Source of the DNA: Avipropionibacterium sp050157065
GTDB lineage: Bacteria; Actinomycetota; Actinomycetes; Propionibacteriales; Propionibacteriaceae
DNA: 64,000 bases
Assembly: GCA_050157065.1 (NCBI GenBank)
Contig: CP189573.1
Direction: 5' to 3' (one strand)
The first letter of the stretch is position 1. The number at the start of each line of letters is the position of its first letter. Shown here piece after piece: positions 18,285-26,626 of the stretch. Made by a program: the position numbers and the translations under genes. A model generated the notes under the pieces. The model ran no database searches. It saw nothing but the letters and a program-made list of their open reading frames with translations, and was not told where the DNA came from.

Positions 18285-18323
18285 GTGTTGCTGTGTTGCT
18301 GTGTTGCTGTGTTGCTGTGCTGC
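18285..18323. repeat. Octanucleotide microsatellite between rplK and rplA
   Basis: GTGTTGCT is repeated four times without error (18285-18316), followed by a degraded copy; two related GTGTTG fragments precede it. On the transcript this is an A/C-rich, G-poor run (AGCAACAC) between the rplK stop and the rplA ribosome site. The eight-base unit is outside any reading frame. Confidence 0.9.
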
Positions 18324-18336
18324 AGGTCGCGGGTGG

Positions 18337-18768
18337 TCAGCCCTCGACGGTGACACCCATCGAACGGGCGGTGCCCGCCACGATCTTCATCGCGGCCTCG
18401 ACGTCGTTGGCGTTGAGGTCGGGCAGCTTGGTGGTGGCGATCTCGCGCACCTGGGCGGAGGTGATCTTGCCGACCTTGTCGGTGTGCGGGACACCGGAGC
18501 CCTTCTTCAGCCCGGCGGCCTTCTTGATCAGCTCGGCGGCCGGCGGGGTCTTGGTGATGAAGTCGAAGCTGCGGTCTTCGTAGATGGTGATCTCGACCGG
18601 CACGACGTTGCCACGCTGTGACTCGGTCGCGGCGTTGTACGCCTTGCAGAACTCCATGATGTTGACGCCGTGCGGACCGAGCGCGGTGCCGACGGGCGGC
18701 GCAGGCGTGGCGGAGCCGGCCTGCAGTGCGACCTTGACCAGGGCCGCGACCTTCTTCTTGGGAGGCAT
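18337..18768 (-). CDS. rplK: 50S ribosomal protein L11
   Basis: L11 of the GTPase-associated centre, 143 residues. Conserved segments are PAPPVGTALGPHGVNIMEFC, SFDFITKTPPAAELIKKA and the C-terminal LNANDVEAAMKIVAGTARSM. ATG 18768 follows AAGGAAATCCC on the minus strand. It lies 67 bases after nusG in the normal order. Confidence 0.97.
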   Translation of the reverse strand: MPPKKKVAALVKVALQAGSATPAPPVGTALGPHGVNIMEFCKAYNAATESQRGNVVPVEITIYEDRSFDFITKTPPAAELIKKAAGLKKGSGVPHTDKVGKITSAQVREIATTKLPDLNANDVEAAMKIVAGTARSMGVTVEG

Positions 18769-18835
18769 GGGATTTCCTTGTGGGTGAATGGTTGGTGCTG
18801 GATGTTCAGTTGTGGGATCCGCTGACCTTCGGTCG

Positions 18836-19831
18836 CTAGATCTTCTGGATCTGGCTGAAGGTCAGGTCGACCGGGGTCTCCCGGCCGAGGATCTCCACCA
18901 GTGCCTTGAGCCGTTGGCTGCTGGCATTCATCTCGGTGATGGTGGCGTGGACGCCCGCGAACGGGCCTTCCACGACCATGACCGAGTCTCCTTCGGAGAA
19001 GTCGGCCACCTCGATCTGCTTCTTCTTGCGCGGCTTCGTCGCGGTGGTGCTCGCGGCGTTCTCGGCTGCGGTGGCGGCGACGACGGCCGGGGCCAGCATC
19101 TTCTCCACCTCGTCGATGCTCAGCGGGATCGGCTGGTTCGCATGGCCGACGAAGCCGGTGACCGACGGCGTGTGCCGCACGGTCGCCCAGGACTCGTCGG
19201 TCAGGTCCATCCGGACCAGGACGTAGCCCGGCAGCACCGTACGACGAACGTTCTTCTTCACGCCGTTGCGGAGCTCGGTGACCTCTTCGCTGGGCACCCG
19301 GACCTCGAAGATGAAGTCCTCCATGTTGAGCGAGGTCACCCGGTTCTCGAGGTTCTGCTGCACCCGGTTCTCCATGCCGGAGTAGGTGTGCACGACGTAC
19401 CAGTCGCCGAACTTGCTCTCCAGCTCCGCACGGAGCTCGGCCAAGGCCTTCTCCGTCGCGGCCTCCAGCGAGTCGGCCTCCTCCTCGTCGGCCTCGTCGG
19501 CTTCCTCGGCGGCCTCGTCCTCGGCCTGGGTGGTGAAGTCGAGGTTCAGCTCGGACTCGGTGCCCTCGTCGGACCCGCCCTCGGCGTCGCCGAAGTCGAG
19601 GTTGACCTCGACGTCGTCATCGGAGGCGGTCTCGTCGTCACCCAGGTTGAGCTCGACGTCGTCCGCCGCAGTGAAGTCCTCGGCACTGCCCAGATCGACC
19701 TCGACGTCATCACGGGGCACCTCGTCGTCGCCGCGGATGGGCGCGTTCTCGGTGCTGTCGGGATCGGGAATGTCTGTCACGTTCTCTCCGGGGTTGTCCT
19801 TGGGGTCGGGCGTCTCGTTCTGCCCTGTCAT
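18836..19831 (-). CDS. nusG: Transcription termination/antitermination factor NusG with acidic N-terminal extension
   Basis: NusG couples RNA polymerase to Rho or the ribosome. Of 331 residues, about 140-331 are the NusG fold: NGN domain (FGDWYVVHTYSGMENRVQQN, VRRTVLPGYVLVRMDLTDES) and a C-terminal KOW domain (FSEGDSVMVVEGPFAGVHAT). An insertion of about 25 residues (AAVVAATAAENAASTTATK) lies between them. Residues 1-135 are highly acidic (repeated DDVEVNLDFGD-like blocks). Actinobacterial NusG often has such an extension; this one is long. ATG 19831 overlaps the secE stop by one base. Confidence 0.95.
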   Translation of the reverse strand: MTGQNETPDPKDNPGENVTDIPDPDSTENAPIRGDDEVPRDDVEVDLGSAEDFTAADDVELNLGDDETASDDDVEVNLDFGDAEGGSDEGTESELNLDFTTQAEDEAAEEADEADEEEADSLEAATEKALAELRAELESKFGDWYVVHTYSGMENRVQQNLENRVTSLNMEDFIFEVRVPSEEVTELRNGVKKNVRRTVLPGYVLVRMDLTDESWATVRHTPSVTGFVGHANQPIPLSIDEVEKMLAPAVVAATAAENAASTTATKPRKKKQIEVADFSEGDSVMVVEGPFAGVHATITEMNASSQRLKALVEILGRETPVDLTFSQIQKI

Positions 19832-20403
19832 CAGCCGAGCACCGTCAAGACTGCCTTGCCGAACAGCAGGTCGAGGCCGCTCGTGACGCCGATGATGAAC
19901 AGCACGAACACCAGGACCACGACGAAGTAGTTCCGCAGCTGGCTGCCGGTCGGGTAGACGACCTTGCGCAGCTCGCCCACCGACTCCTCGACGAACTTGA
20001 TCGGACCGGTGCCTTCCTGCCGCTGCACCTTGCCGGGTCGCTTCGGCGTGGCTCTGCCCTTGCCGCCGGACCTGTCCGACGACTTCTTCTTCGCGGCCGA
20101 CTTCTTGGCCGGCGCCCGGGTGGTGGCCACCGCCTTGGCGTCGGAGTCGTCGTCGAGGTCATCATCTTCGTCGAGATCGTCGTCCTCGTCGAGATCGTCG
20201 TCCTCGTCGAGATCGTCGTCCTCGTCGAGATCGTCGTCCTCGTCGAGATCGTCGTCCTCGTCGAGATCGTCATCCTCGTCGAGATCGTCATCCACCAACT
20301 CGGCGTCGGTCTCGGTGACGTCAGCCTCGGGCCCGTCCGAGGACTTGCCGACGGTCGATGAAGTCGACTCGTCGGTCGGCTCCTTGTCGATCTCGTCTGC
20401 CAC
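19831..20403 (-). CDS. secE: Preprotein translocase subunit SecE with acidic repeat domain
   Basis: The C-terminal 60 residues are SecE: FVEESVGELRKVVYPTGSQL followed by one transmembrane helix (YFVVVLVFVLFIIGVTSGL). SecE stabilises SecY. The 190-residue protein begins at GTG 20403. Residues 30-90 consist mainly of eight tandem DLDEDD units, then a Lys-rich linker (KKSAAKKKSSDRSGGKGRA). SecE is usually 60-130 residues in actinobacteria, so the acidic repeat is an addition. It is transcribed after tRNA-Trp and before nusG. Confidence 0.94.
   Translation of the reverse strand: MADEIDKEPTDESTSSTVGKSSDGPEADVTETDAELVDDDLDEDDDLDEDDDLDEDDDLDEDDDLDEDDDLDEDDDLDEDDDLDDDSDAKAVATTRAPAKKSAAKKKSSDRSGGKGRATPKRPGKVQRQEGTGPIKFVEESVGELRKVVYPTGSQLRNYFVVVLVFVLFIIGVTSGLDLLFGKAVLTVLG
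20168..20293. repeat. 18-base minisatellite inside secE
   Basis: Seven to eight copies of an 18-base unit containing TCGTCGAGATCGTCGTCC, nearly identical. Each unit adds six residues (DLDEDD) without changing frame. Copy number is likely to vary by slippage. Confidence 0.95.
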
Positions 20404-20490
20404 GTTCGTCCTCGTCCTCCAGCGGTGGTCCCGCTTCCGTCGTCCGGCCACGGGGCCCGTGACCGCAGGTCCGCCACAGCGGGCGTCCAG

Positions 20491-20563
20491 CAGGGCAAGA
20501 GGGACTTGAACCCCCAACCTTCGGTTTTGGAGACCGATGCTCTACCAGTTGAGCTATTGCCCT
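20491..20563 (-). tRNA. trpT: tRNA-Trp (CCA anticodon)
   Basis: The full cloverleaf is visible on the minus strand: acceptor AGGGCAA with TTGCCCT, D arm GCTC..GAGC, anticodon loop CTCCAAA with CCA, and T arm GGTTCAAGTCC. The discriminator base is G; the CCA tail is not encoded. It lies upstream of secE as in many actinobacteria. Confidence 0.96.
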
Positions 20564-20629
20564 TCGATGGCCCCGGCCGGCCTCGTCACGAAGGCGTGAC
20601 GAAACAGTGGTCGAGTCACCAAGACCGAG

Positions 20630-20635
20630 AGTCTA
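20630..20635 (-). promoter_or_regulatory. Possible -10 element for tRNA-Trp/secE
   Basis: Minus-strand TAGACT about 65 bases before the tRNA-Trp 5' end. No good -35 is seen at 17 bases. About 50 bases away on the other strand, TAGGCT (20683-20688) would serve nfeD. Confidence 0.35.
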
Positions 20636-20715
20636 CGCGGTCGTCACCCCATCCGTCGAACCGTACCCCGGGCAGCGCCGAGTAGGCTTGGTCGACCGAG
20701 CCACCGGAGGCAGGC

Positions 20716-20745
20716 ATGACTGACTGGTTGAACGAGCACCGATGA
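20716..20745 (+). CDS. Nine-codon leader ORF overlapping nfeD start
   Basis: ATG 20716 has an excellent ribosome site (GGAGG at 20706-20710) and encodes MTDWLNEHR, then TGA, which overlaps the nfeD ATG as ATGA. Its first five codons are a copy of the first five codons of nfeD (MTDWL), so a 26-base tandem duplication created it. The nfeD ATG itself has no ribosome site, so nfeD should depend on translation of this mini-ORF. Confidence 0.6.
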   Translation: MTDWLNEHR

Positions 20746-21212
20746 CTGACTGGTTGAGCGAAAACGCCTGGGCCGTCTGGTTCGTCGCCGCCCTCGTGCT
20801 GGGGATCGCCGAGGTGCTGTCCCTCGACCTGGTGCTCGCCATGCTCGCCGCCGGCGCGATCGCCGCCGGCATCACCGCCATGGTCGCCCCCGACCTGTTC
20901 TGGTTGCAGGCGTTGGTCGCGATCGCCACCTCCGGCCTGTCGCTGGCCCTGCTCCGCCCCACCCTGCTGCGCCGCGTCCGCAGCATGCCGGGCTACCGCA
21001 GCTCACTCGACGCGATGGTCGGCCGGTCCGGCCGCGTCACCAAGACGGTGACCGCGAGCGGTGGCGAGGTCAAGGTCGACGGACAGGAATGGTCGGCGCG
21101 GTCGTACGACCCACACCTCACGATCGCCCCGGACACCGAGGTCGACGTGTTCGAGCTGGACGGGACGGTCGCGCTGGTTCACCCACGCGACCTCGAACTG
21201 GAAGGATTCTGA
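20742..21212 (+). CDS. NfeD family membrane protein
   Basis: A 156-residue protein with two to three N-terminal hydrophobic helices (residues 10-75, including VWFVAALVLGIAEVL) and a C-terminal OB-fold-like domain (MVGRSGRVTKTVTASGGEVK, residues 90-156). NfeD proteins pair with SPFH proteins and are thought to shape membrane microdomains. The stop overlaps the next gene's start by one base (TGATG). The start follows a duplicated copy of itself. Confidence 0.85.
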   Translation: MTDWLSENAWAVWFVAALVLGIAEVLSLDLVLAMLAAGAIAAGITAMVAPDLFWLQALVAIATSGLSLALLRPTLLRRVRSMPGYRSSLDAMVGRSGRVTKTVTASGGEVKVDGQEWSARSYDPHLTIAPDTEVDVFELDGTVALVHPRDLELEGF

Positions 21213-22345
21213 TGCCGTACGTCATCACCCTCGTTGCGCTCGTGCTGGCCGCACTGCTGTTGGCCAGCTCGGTGAAGATCATCCGGCAGCAGCGGGTCGG
21301 GATCGTGGAGCGGCTGGGCAAGTTCCACCGGCAACTCGACCCGGGGCCGCACCTGGTGATCCCGGTCATCGACCGGGTCACCGAACGTCTCGACATGCGC
21401 GAGACGGTGGTGCCGTTCCCGCCACAGGGTGTCATCACCGAGGACAACCTGATGGTGTCGATCGACTCGGTCATCTACTTCCAGATCATCGACCCGATCC
21501 GCGCCAACTACGAGGCACAGGACTACACCGCCGCCATCGAGCAGCTCACCCAGACCACGCTGCGCAACATCATCGGCGGGATGGACCTGGAGGAGACGTT
21601 GACCAGCCGCGAGGACATCAACGGCAAGCTGCGGGTGGTGCTGGACGAGGCCACCGGCAAGTGGGGCATCAAGGTCAACCGGGTGGAGCTGCGGTCGATC
21701 GAACCGCCGCCCACGATCCGTGACGCGATGGAGAAGGGAGCCCGGGCCGAGCGGGACAAGCGGGCCCAGATCCTGCTCGCCGAAGGCCAACGACAGTCAC
21801 AGATCCTGTCCGCCGACGGCGAGCGGGAGTCAGCGATCCTGCGCGCGAAGGGCGACCGCGAGTCGCAGGTGTTGCGTGCCCAGGCCGAACGGCAGTCACG
21901 GATGCTCACCGCCGACGGTGAGGCCCAGGCCATCACGACGGTGTTCAACGCGATCCATGCCGGGCAACCTGACCAGTCGCTGCTCGCCTACCAGTACCTG
22001 CAGATGCTGCCCAAGATCGCGGAGGGCGACGCCAACAAGGTGTGGGTCATCCCCAGCGAGGTCACCAAGGCCCTGGAGGGGCTCGGCACCGCCATGGGTG
22101 GTGGTGCCGACACCGGCGACAGCGAACTGAAGGAGCGGTTCTCCGAGGCGGTCGGCAAGTTCACCGCACCGGAGAAGATCGACGTGATGGCCGAGATCGA
22201 AGCCCAGAAGGAACGCGACCGCGCCGACAGCAGCCGGGTGGTCGAGAAGGCGGTCGCCGAGGCGCAGGCCCTGGAGCAACGGTCACCCGCCGTACCGAAC
22301 CTCCCGGAGCCCGGGCCAGCGCCGGAGCCGAAGCACGAGACCTGA
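21212..22345 (+). CDS. SPFH/band 7 domain protein, QmcA/paraslipin-like
   Basis: A 377-residue SPFH protein: one N-terminal transmembrane helix (LVALVLAALLLASSV), then the band 7 domain (RVGIVERLGKFHRQLDPGPH, VIDRVTERLDMRETVVPFPP) and a coiled-coil region rich in ERESAILRAKGDRESQVLRA repeats (residues 175-230). It should form ring-like oligomers at the membrane with NfeD. The C-terminus ends EPGPAPEPKHET at a TGA within a minisatellite whose other copies would encode EPNYEKP, so the tail appears truncated by a two-base loss. Confidence 0.9.
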   Translation: MPYVITLVALVLAALLLASSVKIIRQQRVGIVERLGKFHRQLDPGPHLVIPVIDRVTERLDMRETVVPFPPQGVITEDNLMVSIDSVIYFQIIDPIRANYEAQDYTAAIEQLTQTTLRNIIGGMDLEETLTSREDINGKLRVVLDEATGKWGIKVNRVELRSIEPPPTIRDAMEKGARAERDKRAQILLAEGQRQSQILSADGERESAILRAKGDRESQVLRAQAERQSRMLTADGEAQAITTVFNAIHAGQPDQSLLAYQYLQMLPKIAEGDANKVWVIPSEVTKALEGLGTAMGGGADTGDSELKERFSEAVGKFTAPEKIDVMAEIEAQKERDRADSSRVVEKAVAEAQALEQRSPAVPNLPEPGPAPEPKHET

Positions 22346-22418
22346 GCCGAACTACGAGAAACCTGAGCCGAACTACGAGAAACCTGAGCCGAACTACGAG
22401 AAACCTGAGCCGAACTAC
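22341..22418. repeat. 21-base minisatellite at the qmcA stop codon
   Basis: Three full units and one 15-base partial unit of a 21-base sequence (unit 1 is 22341-22361). Units read EPNYEKP in the frame of the downstream ABC gene. A degenerate copy within the end of qmcA (EPKHET) lacks two bases, which puts the qmcA TGA in frame. Confidence 0.95.
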
Positions 22419-22427
22419 AGTGGCCCG
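22416..22427 (+). promoter_or_regulatory. Leaderless-type -10 element of the ABC ATPase gene
   Basis: TACAGT (22416-22421) spans the end of the last minisatellite copy and is followed by six bases and GTG 22428. No ribosome site precedes that GTG, so a leaderless transcript is likely. Confidence 0.5.
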
Positions 22428-23246
22428 GTGACCTCACCGCTCCCGGACCAACCCACGGCCCAACCATCGATCGGTGAGCCCGCGGTGTCGACCGAGCCCG
22501 CCATGTCGGTGCGAGGGCTCACCAAGCAGTTCGACGACGCGGTCGTGGTGGACGACCTGAGCCTCGACATCCCGGTCGGCTCCTTCTACGGGATGGTCGG
22601 ACCCAACGGCGCCGGCAAGACGACCACCCTGTCGATGGCGACCGGCCTGCTGCGACCGACCGCCGGCCAGGTGCTCATCCTCGGCACCGACGTGTGGGCC
22701 GATCCGCCGGCCGCGAAGGCGAAGATCGGGGTGCTGGCCGACGGGCTGAGCACCTTTGACCGGCTGTCGGGGGAGGAACTGCTGCACTACGTGGGGCTGA
22801 TCCGCGGGATGTCCGCCGAGGAGGTCGCTCCCCGCGCCACCGAACTGCTGGCCGCGCTCGACCTGTCCGAGTCGGCGAGCAAGCTGGTCGCCGACTACTC
22901 CGCCGGCATGACGAAGAAGATCCTGCTGGCCTCCGCGCTGATCCACGCCCCCAGGCTGTTGATCCTCGACGAGCCGTTGGAGGCCGTCGACCCGGTGTCG
23001 GGCCAGGTCATCCGGCAGATCCTGCGCAACTACGTCGCCGGTGGCGGCACCGTGATCATGTCGAGCCACGTGATGGAGCTCGTCGAGGGCCTGTGCGACC
23101 ACGTCGCGATCATCCACCAGGGGCGGGTTCGGGCCAGCGGACCCGTCGCCGAGGTCCGCGACGGCATGTCGCTGGTCGACCGGTTCATCGATCTGGTCGG
23201 CGGTGCCGAGCTGGCCGAGGGGAGCCTGGGATGGTTGCGCTCCTGA
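22428..23246 (+). CDS. ABC transporter ATP-binding protein
   Basis: A 272-residue ATPase with Walker A GPNGAGKTT (about residue 65), Walker B LLILDEP (about 185), an ABC signature that deviates to YSAGMTKK (expected LSGGQ-like), and SSHVMELVEGLCDHVAII (H-loop). The first 25 residues are non-conserved and MSVRGLTK at 22503 is an alternative start. With the overlapping permease it forms an exporter of the ABC-2 type. The substrate is unknown. Confidence 0.9.
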   Translation: MTSPLPDQPTAQPSIGEPAVSTEPAMSVRGLTKQFDDAVVVDDLSLDIPVGSFYGMVGPNGAGKTTTLSMATGLLRPTAGQVLILGTDVWADPPAAKAKIGVLADGLSTFDRLSGEELLHYVGLIRGMSAEEVAPRATELLAALDLSESASKLVADYSAGMTKKILLASALIHAPRLLILDEPLEAVDPVSGQVIRQILRNYVAGGGTVIMSSHVMELVEGLCDHVAIIHQGRVRASGPVAEVRDGMSLVDRFIDLVGGAELAEGSLGWLRS

Positions 23247-24868
23247 CCCGACTGAAGTGGCGGCTCTGGCGTGGCAGCTACCAGCAGGACAAGAGGCGCC
23301 TGATCGGCCCGATCATCGGTGTCGCGTACGCCCTGTTCGCGATGGTCGGTGCCGCTGTCGGCCTGTTCGCCTCAGCCCTGTTCCTGCCGACGATGACGAT
23401 GCCGCTGTTGGTGGCCGTCGGTGCGGTGCTGGTGCTGATGTGGACGATCATCCCGATCTTCACGTTCGGGATCGACGACACCCTCGCCGCCTCGAAGTTC
23501 GCCATCTATCCGTTGCGGGCCAAGGATCTGCAGCCGGGGCTGTTCGCCGCCGCGTTCATCTCCATCCCGATCGCGTGCACCGCGCTCGGCGTGTTGGTGA
23601 TGATCATCGTCGGTGAGCTGGCACTGTTCCGCGCCGCGGCCGCCGACGGCGGGATCGGTGCCGCCACCGTCATCGGTGCGATCCTGCTGCCGGTGCTGTA
23701 CGCCGTCGGGCTGGCACTGTGCGTCCTGCTCCCCCGCGCGATCGTCACCGCCACCACCATCGGCGGCGTCTCGCGGCGGCGTCGGGAGGTTGCCGGCATC
23801 GGCTTCTTCGTCGTCTTCATCGGCGGCATGTACGGGCTGCAGATCGCGTTCACCGCCGAGGCCGAACGGCTGGCCCGGCTCGACCCGATGCAGATCATGG
23901 ACCGGGTCGGGACGATCGCGGGCTGGACCCCGCTCGGTGCACCGTTCGCGGTGCCCTACGACGTCGCCACCGGTTCCTGGCTGAGCGCGGTGGCCCGGCT
24001 GGCGATCACGGCCCTGCTGGTGGTCGGCGCCTGGCTGGTCTGGCGGGTGGCGCTGGACCGGACGCTGATCACGGGCGCCCTCGACTCGCAGAGCACCGGC
24101 GGCCACGAGCTCAAGGGATCCTTCATCCCCCGGTTCTTCCCGACCAACGCCCTCGGTGCGGTCGCCGGCCGGTCGTTGCGCTACTGGCGCCGTGACCAGC
24201 GCTACCTGATGACGGTGATCATGATGCCGATCATGTCGGTGCTGTTCATCGCGTTGAGTGTCGTCCAGGACGTCCCGTTCATGGCGCTGATGGGTCCGTG
24301 CATGATGGCCTGGGCGGCGATTCCGCTGATGAACGACTTCGGCTACGACGGCCCGGCCAGCTGGGTCAACTTCACCGCCGGGCTCGACGCCCGGACCAAT
24401 CTGATGGGCCGCGCACTGGCGGTGCTGACGTTCATGGTGCCGCTGATCGTCGTCTTCGCGATCAGCGGGATGATCATCGTCGGCCACCCGGAGTGGATCT
24501 GGCCGCTGCTCGGTGGCGCCCTCGGGTTGACGCTGTGCTCGGTCGGGACGGCTGCCGTGCTGTCGACGCTGCTGCCGTACCGGGTCAACAGTCCCGGCAC
24601 CTCAAGCTTCAAGTCCAGCAGTGGGTCCGGTGCCAGCGCCTTCCTCAACGTGTTGGTCGGCATGTTCGGCATCACCATCCCGATCATCCCGGCCGCGGTG
24701 GTCTACGTGCTCGGCATCGTGGTGTGGCCGTGGCTGTTGTGGCTGGCACCCCTCGTCGCGCTGCTCAGCGGAGCGATCGTCCTCGCCCTCGGTTGGCACC
24801 ACGGCACCAAGCTGCTGACCCGGCGCGAGCCCGAGATCTTCGCCACCGTCCGCCAGTGGGCGAACTGA
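23231..24868 (+). CDS. ABC-type permease
   Basis: A 545-residue membrane protein with about 12 hydrophobic segments and no ATPase motif; the upstream ATPase gene overlaps its start by 16 bases. ATG 23231 has GGGGAG six bases upstream. Cytosolic loops include QQDKRRLIGPIIGVAYALFA at the start and GRSLRYWRRDQRYLMTVIMM in the middle, which resembles actinobacterial ABC-2 exporter permeases. It ends just before the convergent treZ gene. The cargo cannot be inferred. Confidence 0.82.
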   Translation: MVALLTRLKWRLWRGSYQQDKRRLIGPIIGVAYALFAMVGAAVGLFASALFLPTMTMPLLVAVGAVLVLMWTIIPIFTFGIDDTLAASKFAIYPLRAKDLQPGLFAAAFISIPIACTALGVLVMIIVGELALFRAAAADGGIGAATVIGAILLPVLYAVGLALCVLLPRAIVTATTIGGVSRRRREVAGIGFFVVFIGGMYGLQIAFTAEAERLARLDPMQIMDRVGTIAGWTPLGAPFAVPYDVATGSWLSAVARLAITALLVVGAWLVWRVALDRTLITGALDSQSTGGHELKGSFIPRFFPTNALGAVAGRSLRYWRRDQRYLMTVIMMPIMSVLFIALSVVQDVPFMALMGPCMMAWAAIPLMNDFGYDGPASWVNFTAGLDARTNLMGRALAVLTFMVPLIVVFAISGMIIVGHPEWIWPLLGGALGLTLCSVGTAAVLSTLLPYRVNSPGTSSFKSSSGSGASAFLNVLVGMFGITIPIIPAAVVYVLGIVVWPWLLWLAPLVALLSGAIVLALGWHHGTKLLTRREPEIFATVRQWAN

Positions 24869-26626
24869 TCAGCTGAGCACGAGCTGCGCGTACGGCCCGA
24901 GCCGGACATCGTCGCCACCGACCTCGGCGTCACCGTGGGCGTACAGCACGGTTTCGGCGTCGGTACCCGGCAGCGGGGCGACCACCTCGGTGTCGGTGAA
25001 GTTGATCATGACGTGCAGCCGTCCGACGTCGAGCCGGAACCAGCCCGCCTGGGCGTCGGCGATCGCGTCGGTCGCCGGGAACCGGGGGTCGGTGAACTCG
25101 GTGTGGGATCGGCGCAACGCCAGCAGGTCCTTGTGGTGTTGCAACATCGCCGCGTGTCCGTCGCCCGACAGCTCCGACCAGTCGAGCTTCGAGGAGGTGA
25201 AGGTCGCCGGGTCCTGCGGGTCCGGCACCGACGCCGGGTCCCAGTCCATCCGGGTGAACTCGGCGAGCCGCCCCTCGGCGGTCTGCCGGCCCAACTCCGG
25301 CTCGGGGTGTGAGGTGAAGAACGCCCACGGGGTCGCCGCACCCCACTCCTCCCCCATGAACAGCATCGGCGTGTACGGGGTGAGCAGGCACAGCGTCGCG
25401 GCGATCGCCAGCTGCCCGGGCGCCAGCCGCGACGACGGTCGGGAACCGTCGGCCCGGTTGCCGACCTGGTCGTGGTTGGCGGTGCACACCACCAGCCGGG
25501 ACCGCGGCGTGGTGTGGCGCTCGATCGGCCTGCCGTGCCGGCGCCCGCGGAAGGTGGACACCCCACCGTCGTGGAAGAAGCCGTCGCCCACCACCTTCAC
25601 CAAGGCGTCGAGCCCGGCGAAGTCGGCGAACCAGCCGGTGGTGTCACCGGTCAGGTTGGTGATCACCGCATGGTGGAAGTCGTCACTCCACTGCGCGGTG
25701 AGCCCGTACCCGCCGGCCTCCGGCGAGGTGATCAACCGCGGGTCGTTCAGGTCGGACTCGGCGATCAGCGACAGCGGGCGACCGAGGTGTGCCGACAGCG
25801 CGTCCACCTCGACCGCGAGCTCCTCGAGCAGGTGGACGGCGGTGTGGTCGACCAGCGCGTGCACCGCGTCGAGCCGGAGCCCGTCGACGTGCATGTCACG
25901 CAGCCACATCACCGCGTTGTCGACGATGTGGGCCCGCACCTGGTCCGAGTCCGGGCCGTCCAGGTTGAGGTGTGCCCCCCAGGTGCTGTGGCCCGCGTCG
26001 GTCAGGTACGGCCCGAACAGCGGCAGGTAGTTCCCGCTCGGCCCGAGGTGGTTGTGCACCACGTCCTGGATCACCCCGAGGCCCCGCTGGTGGCAGGCGT
26101 CGACGAACCGCTGGTACGCCGCCGGCCCACCGTAGGTGTGGTGGACGGCGTACCACAGCACCCCGTCGTACCCCCAGTTGTGGGTGCCGTTGAACGCGTT
26201 GACCGGCAGCAGTTCGACGAAGTCGACGCCCAGGTCGACCAGGTGGTCGAGCCGCTCGATCGCCGAGTCGAGGGTGCCGGCGGGGGTGAAGGTGCCGATG
26301 TGGAGTTCGTAGATCACGCCACCGGCCAGCTGCCGTCCGGTCCAGCCCCCGTCTCCCCACGCGTGGGCGGCCGGGTCGAAGGTCCGCGACCACCCGTGGA
26401 CGCCGTCGGGCTGCCACCTCGACCGCGGGTCGGGTCGTACGGTCTCGTCGTCGTCGAGCAGGTAGCCGTAGTCGACCTCGGCCGGGTACCGGGCGGCGAT
26501 CGCCGGCGCGAGCCGGAACCAGCCGCCCGCCCCCGGGGTCAGGTCGTGGACGTCAGTACCGACCGCCAGCCGGACCCGGCGGGCGTGCGGCGCCCACACC
26601 TCGAACCGATCCGGAACGGTCCTCAT
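24869..26626 (-). CDS. treZ: Malto-oligosyltrehalose trehalohydrolase
   Basis: TreZ releases trehalose from maltooligosyl-trehalose. The 585-residue protein has an N-terminal domain (FEVWAPHARRVRLAVG) and a GH13 barrel with the catalytic set in VDGLRLDAVHAL (Asp nucleophile, about residue 250), LIAESDLNDPR (Glu, about 285) and TANHDQVGNRA (Asp, about 380). ELLPVNAFNGTHNWGYDGVL is the region I typical of TreZ. The partner TreY is not in this window. ATG 26626 overlaps the murB stop. Confidence 0.93.
   Translation of the reverse strand: MRTVPDRFEVWAPHARRVRLAVGTDVHDLTPGAGGWFRLAPAIAARYPAEVDYGYLLDDDETVRPDPRSRWQPDGVHGWSRTFDPAAHAWGDGGWTGRQLAGGVIYELHIGTFTPAGTLDSAIERLDHLVDLGVDFVELLPVNAFNGTHNWGYDGVLWYAVHHTYGGPAAYQRFVDACHQRGLGVIQDVVHNHLGPSGNYLPLFGPYLTDAGHSTWGAHLNLDGPDSDQVRAHIVDNAVMWLRDMHVDGLRLDAVHALVDHTAVHLLEELAVEVDALSAHLGRPLSLIAESDLNDPRLITSPEAGGYGLTAQWSDDFHHAVITNLTGDTTGWFADFAGLDALVKVVGDGFFHDGGVSTFRGRRHGRPIERHTTPRSRLVVCTANHDQVGNRADGSRPSSRLAPGQLAIAATLCLLTPYTPMLFMGEEWGAATPWAFFTSHPEPELGRQTAEGRLAEFTRMDWDPASVPDPQDPATFTSSKLDWSELSGDGHAAMLQHHKDLLALRRSHTEFTDPRFPATDAIADAQAGWFRLDVGRLHVMINFTDTEVVAPLPGTDAETVLYAHGDAEVGGDDVRLGPYAQLVLS

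Noticed and set aside
20168..20293. CRISPR-like array of short repeats
   Set aside because: Units are contiguous without spacers and lie in the secE reading frame; it is a coding minisatellite.
22341..22418. Possible CRISPR repeat
   Set aside because: Contiguous 21-base units with no spacers and no cas genes in the window.
23093..23230. Upstream extension of the ABC permease
   Set aside because: It lies inside the ATPase gene and is Arg-rich; ATG 23231 has a proper ribosome site.
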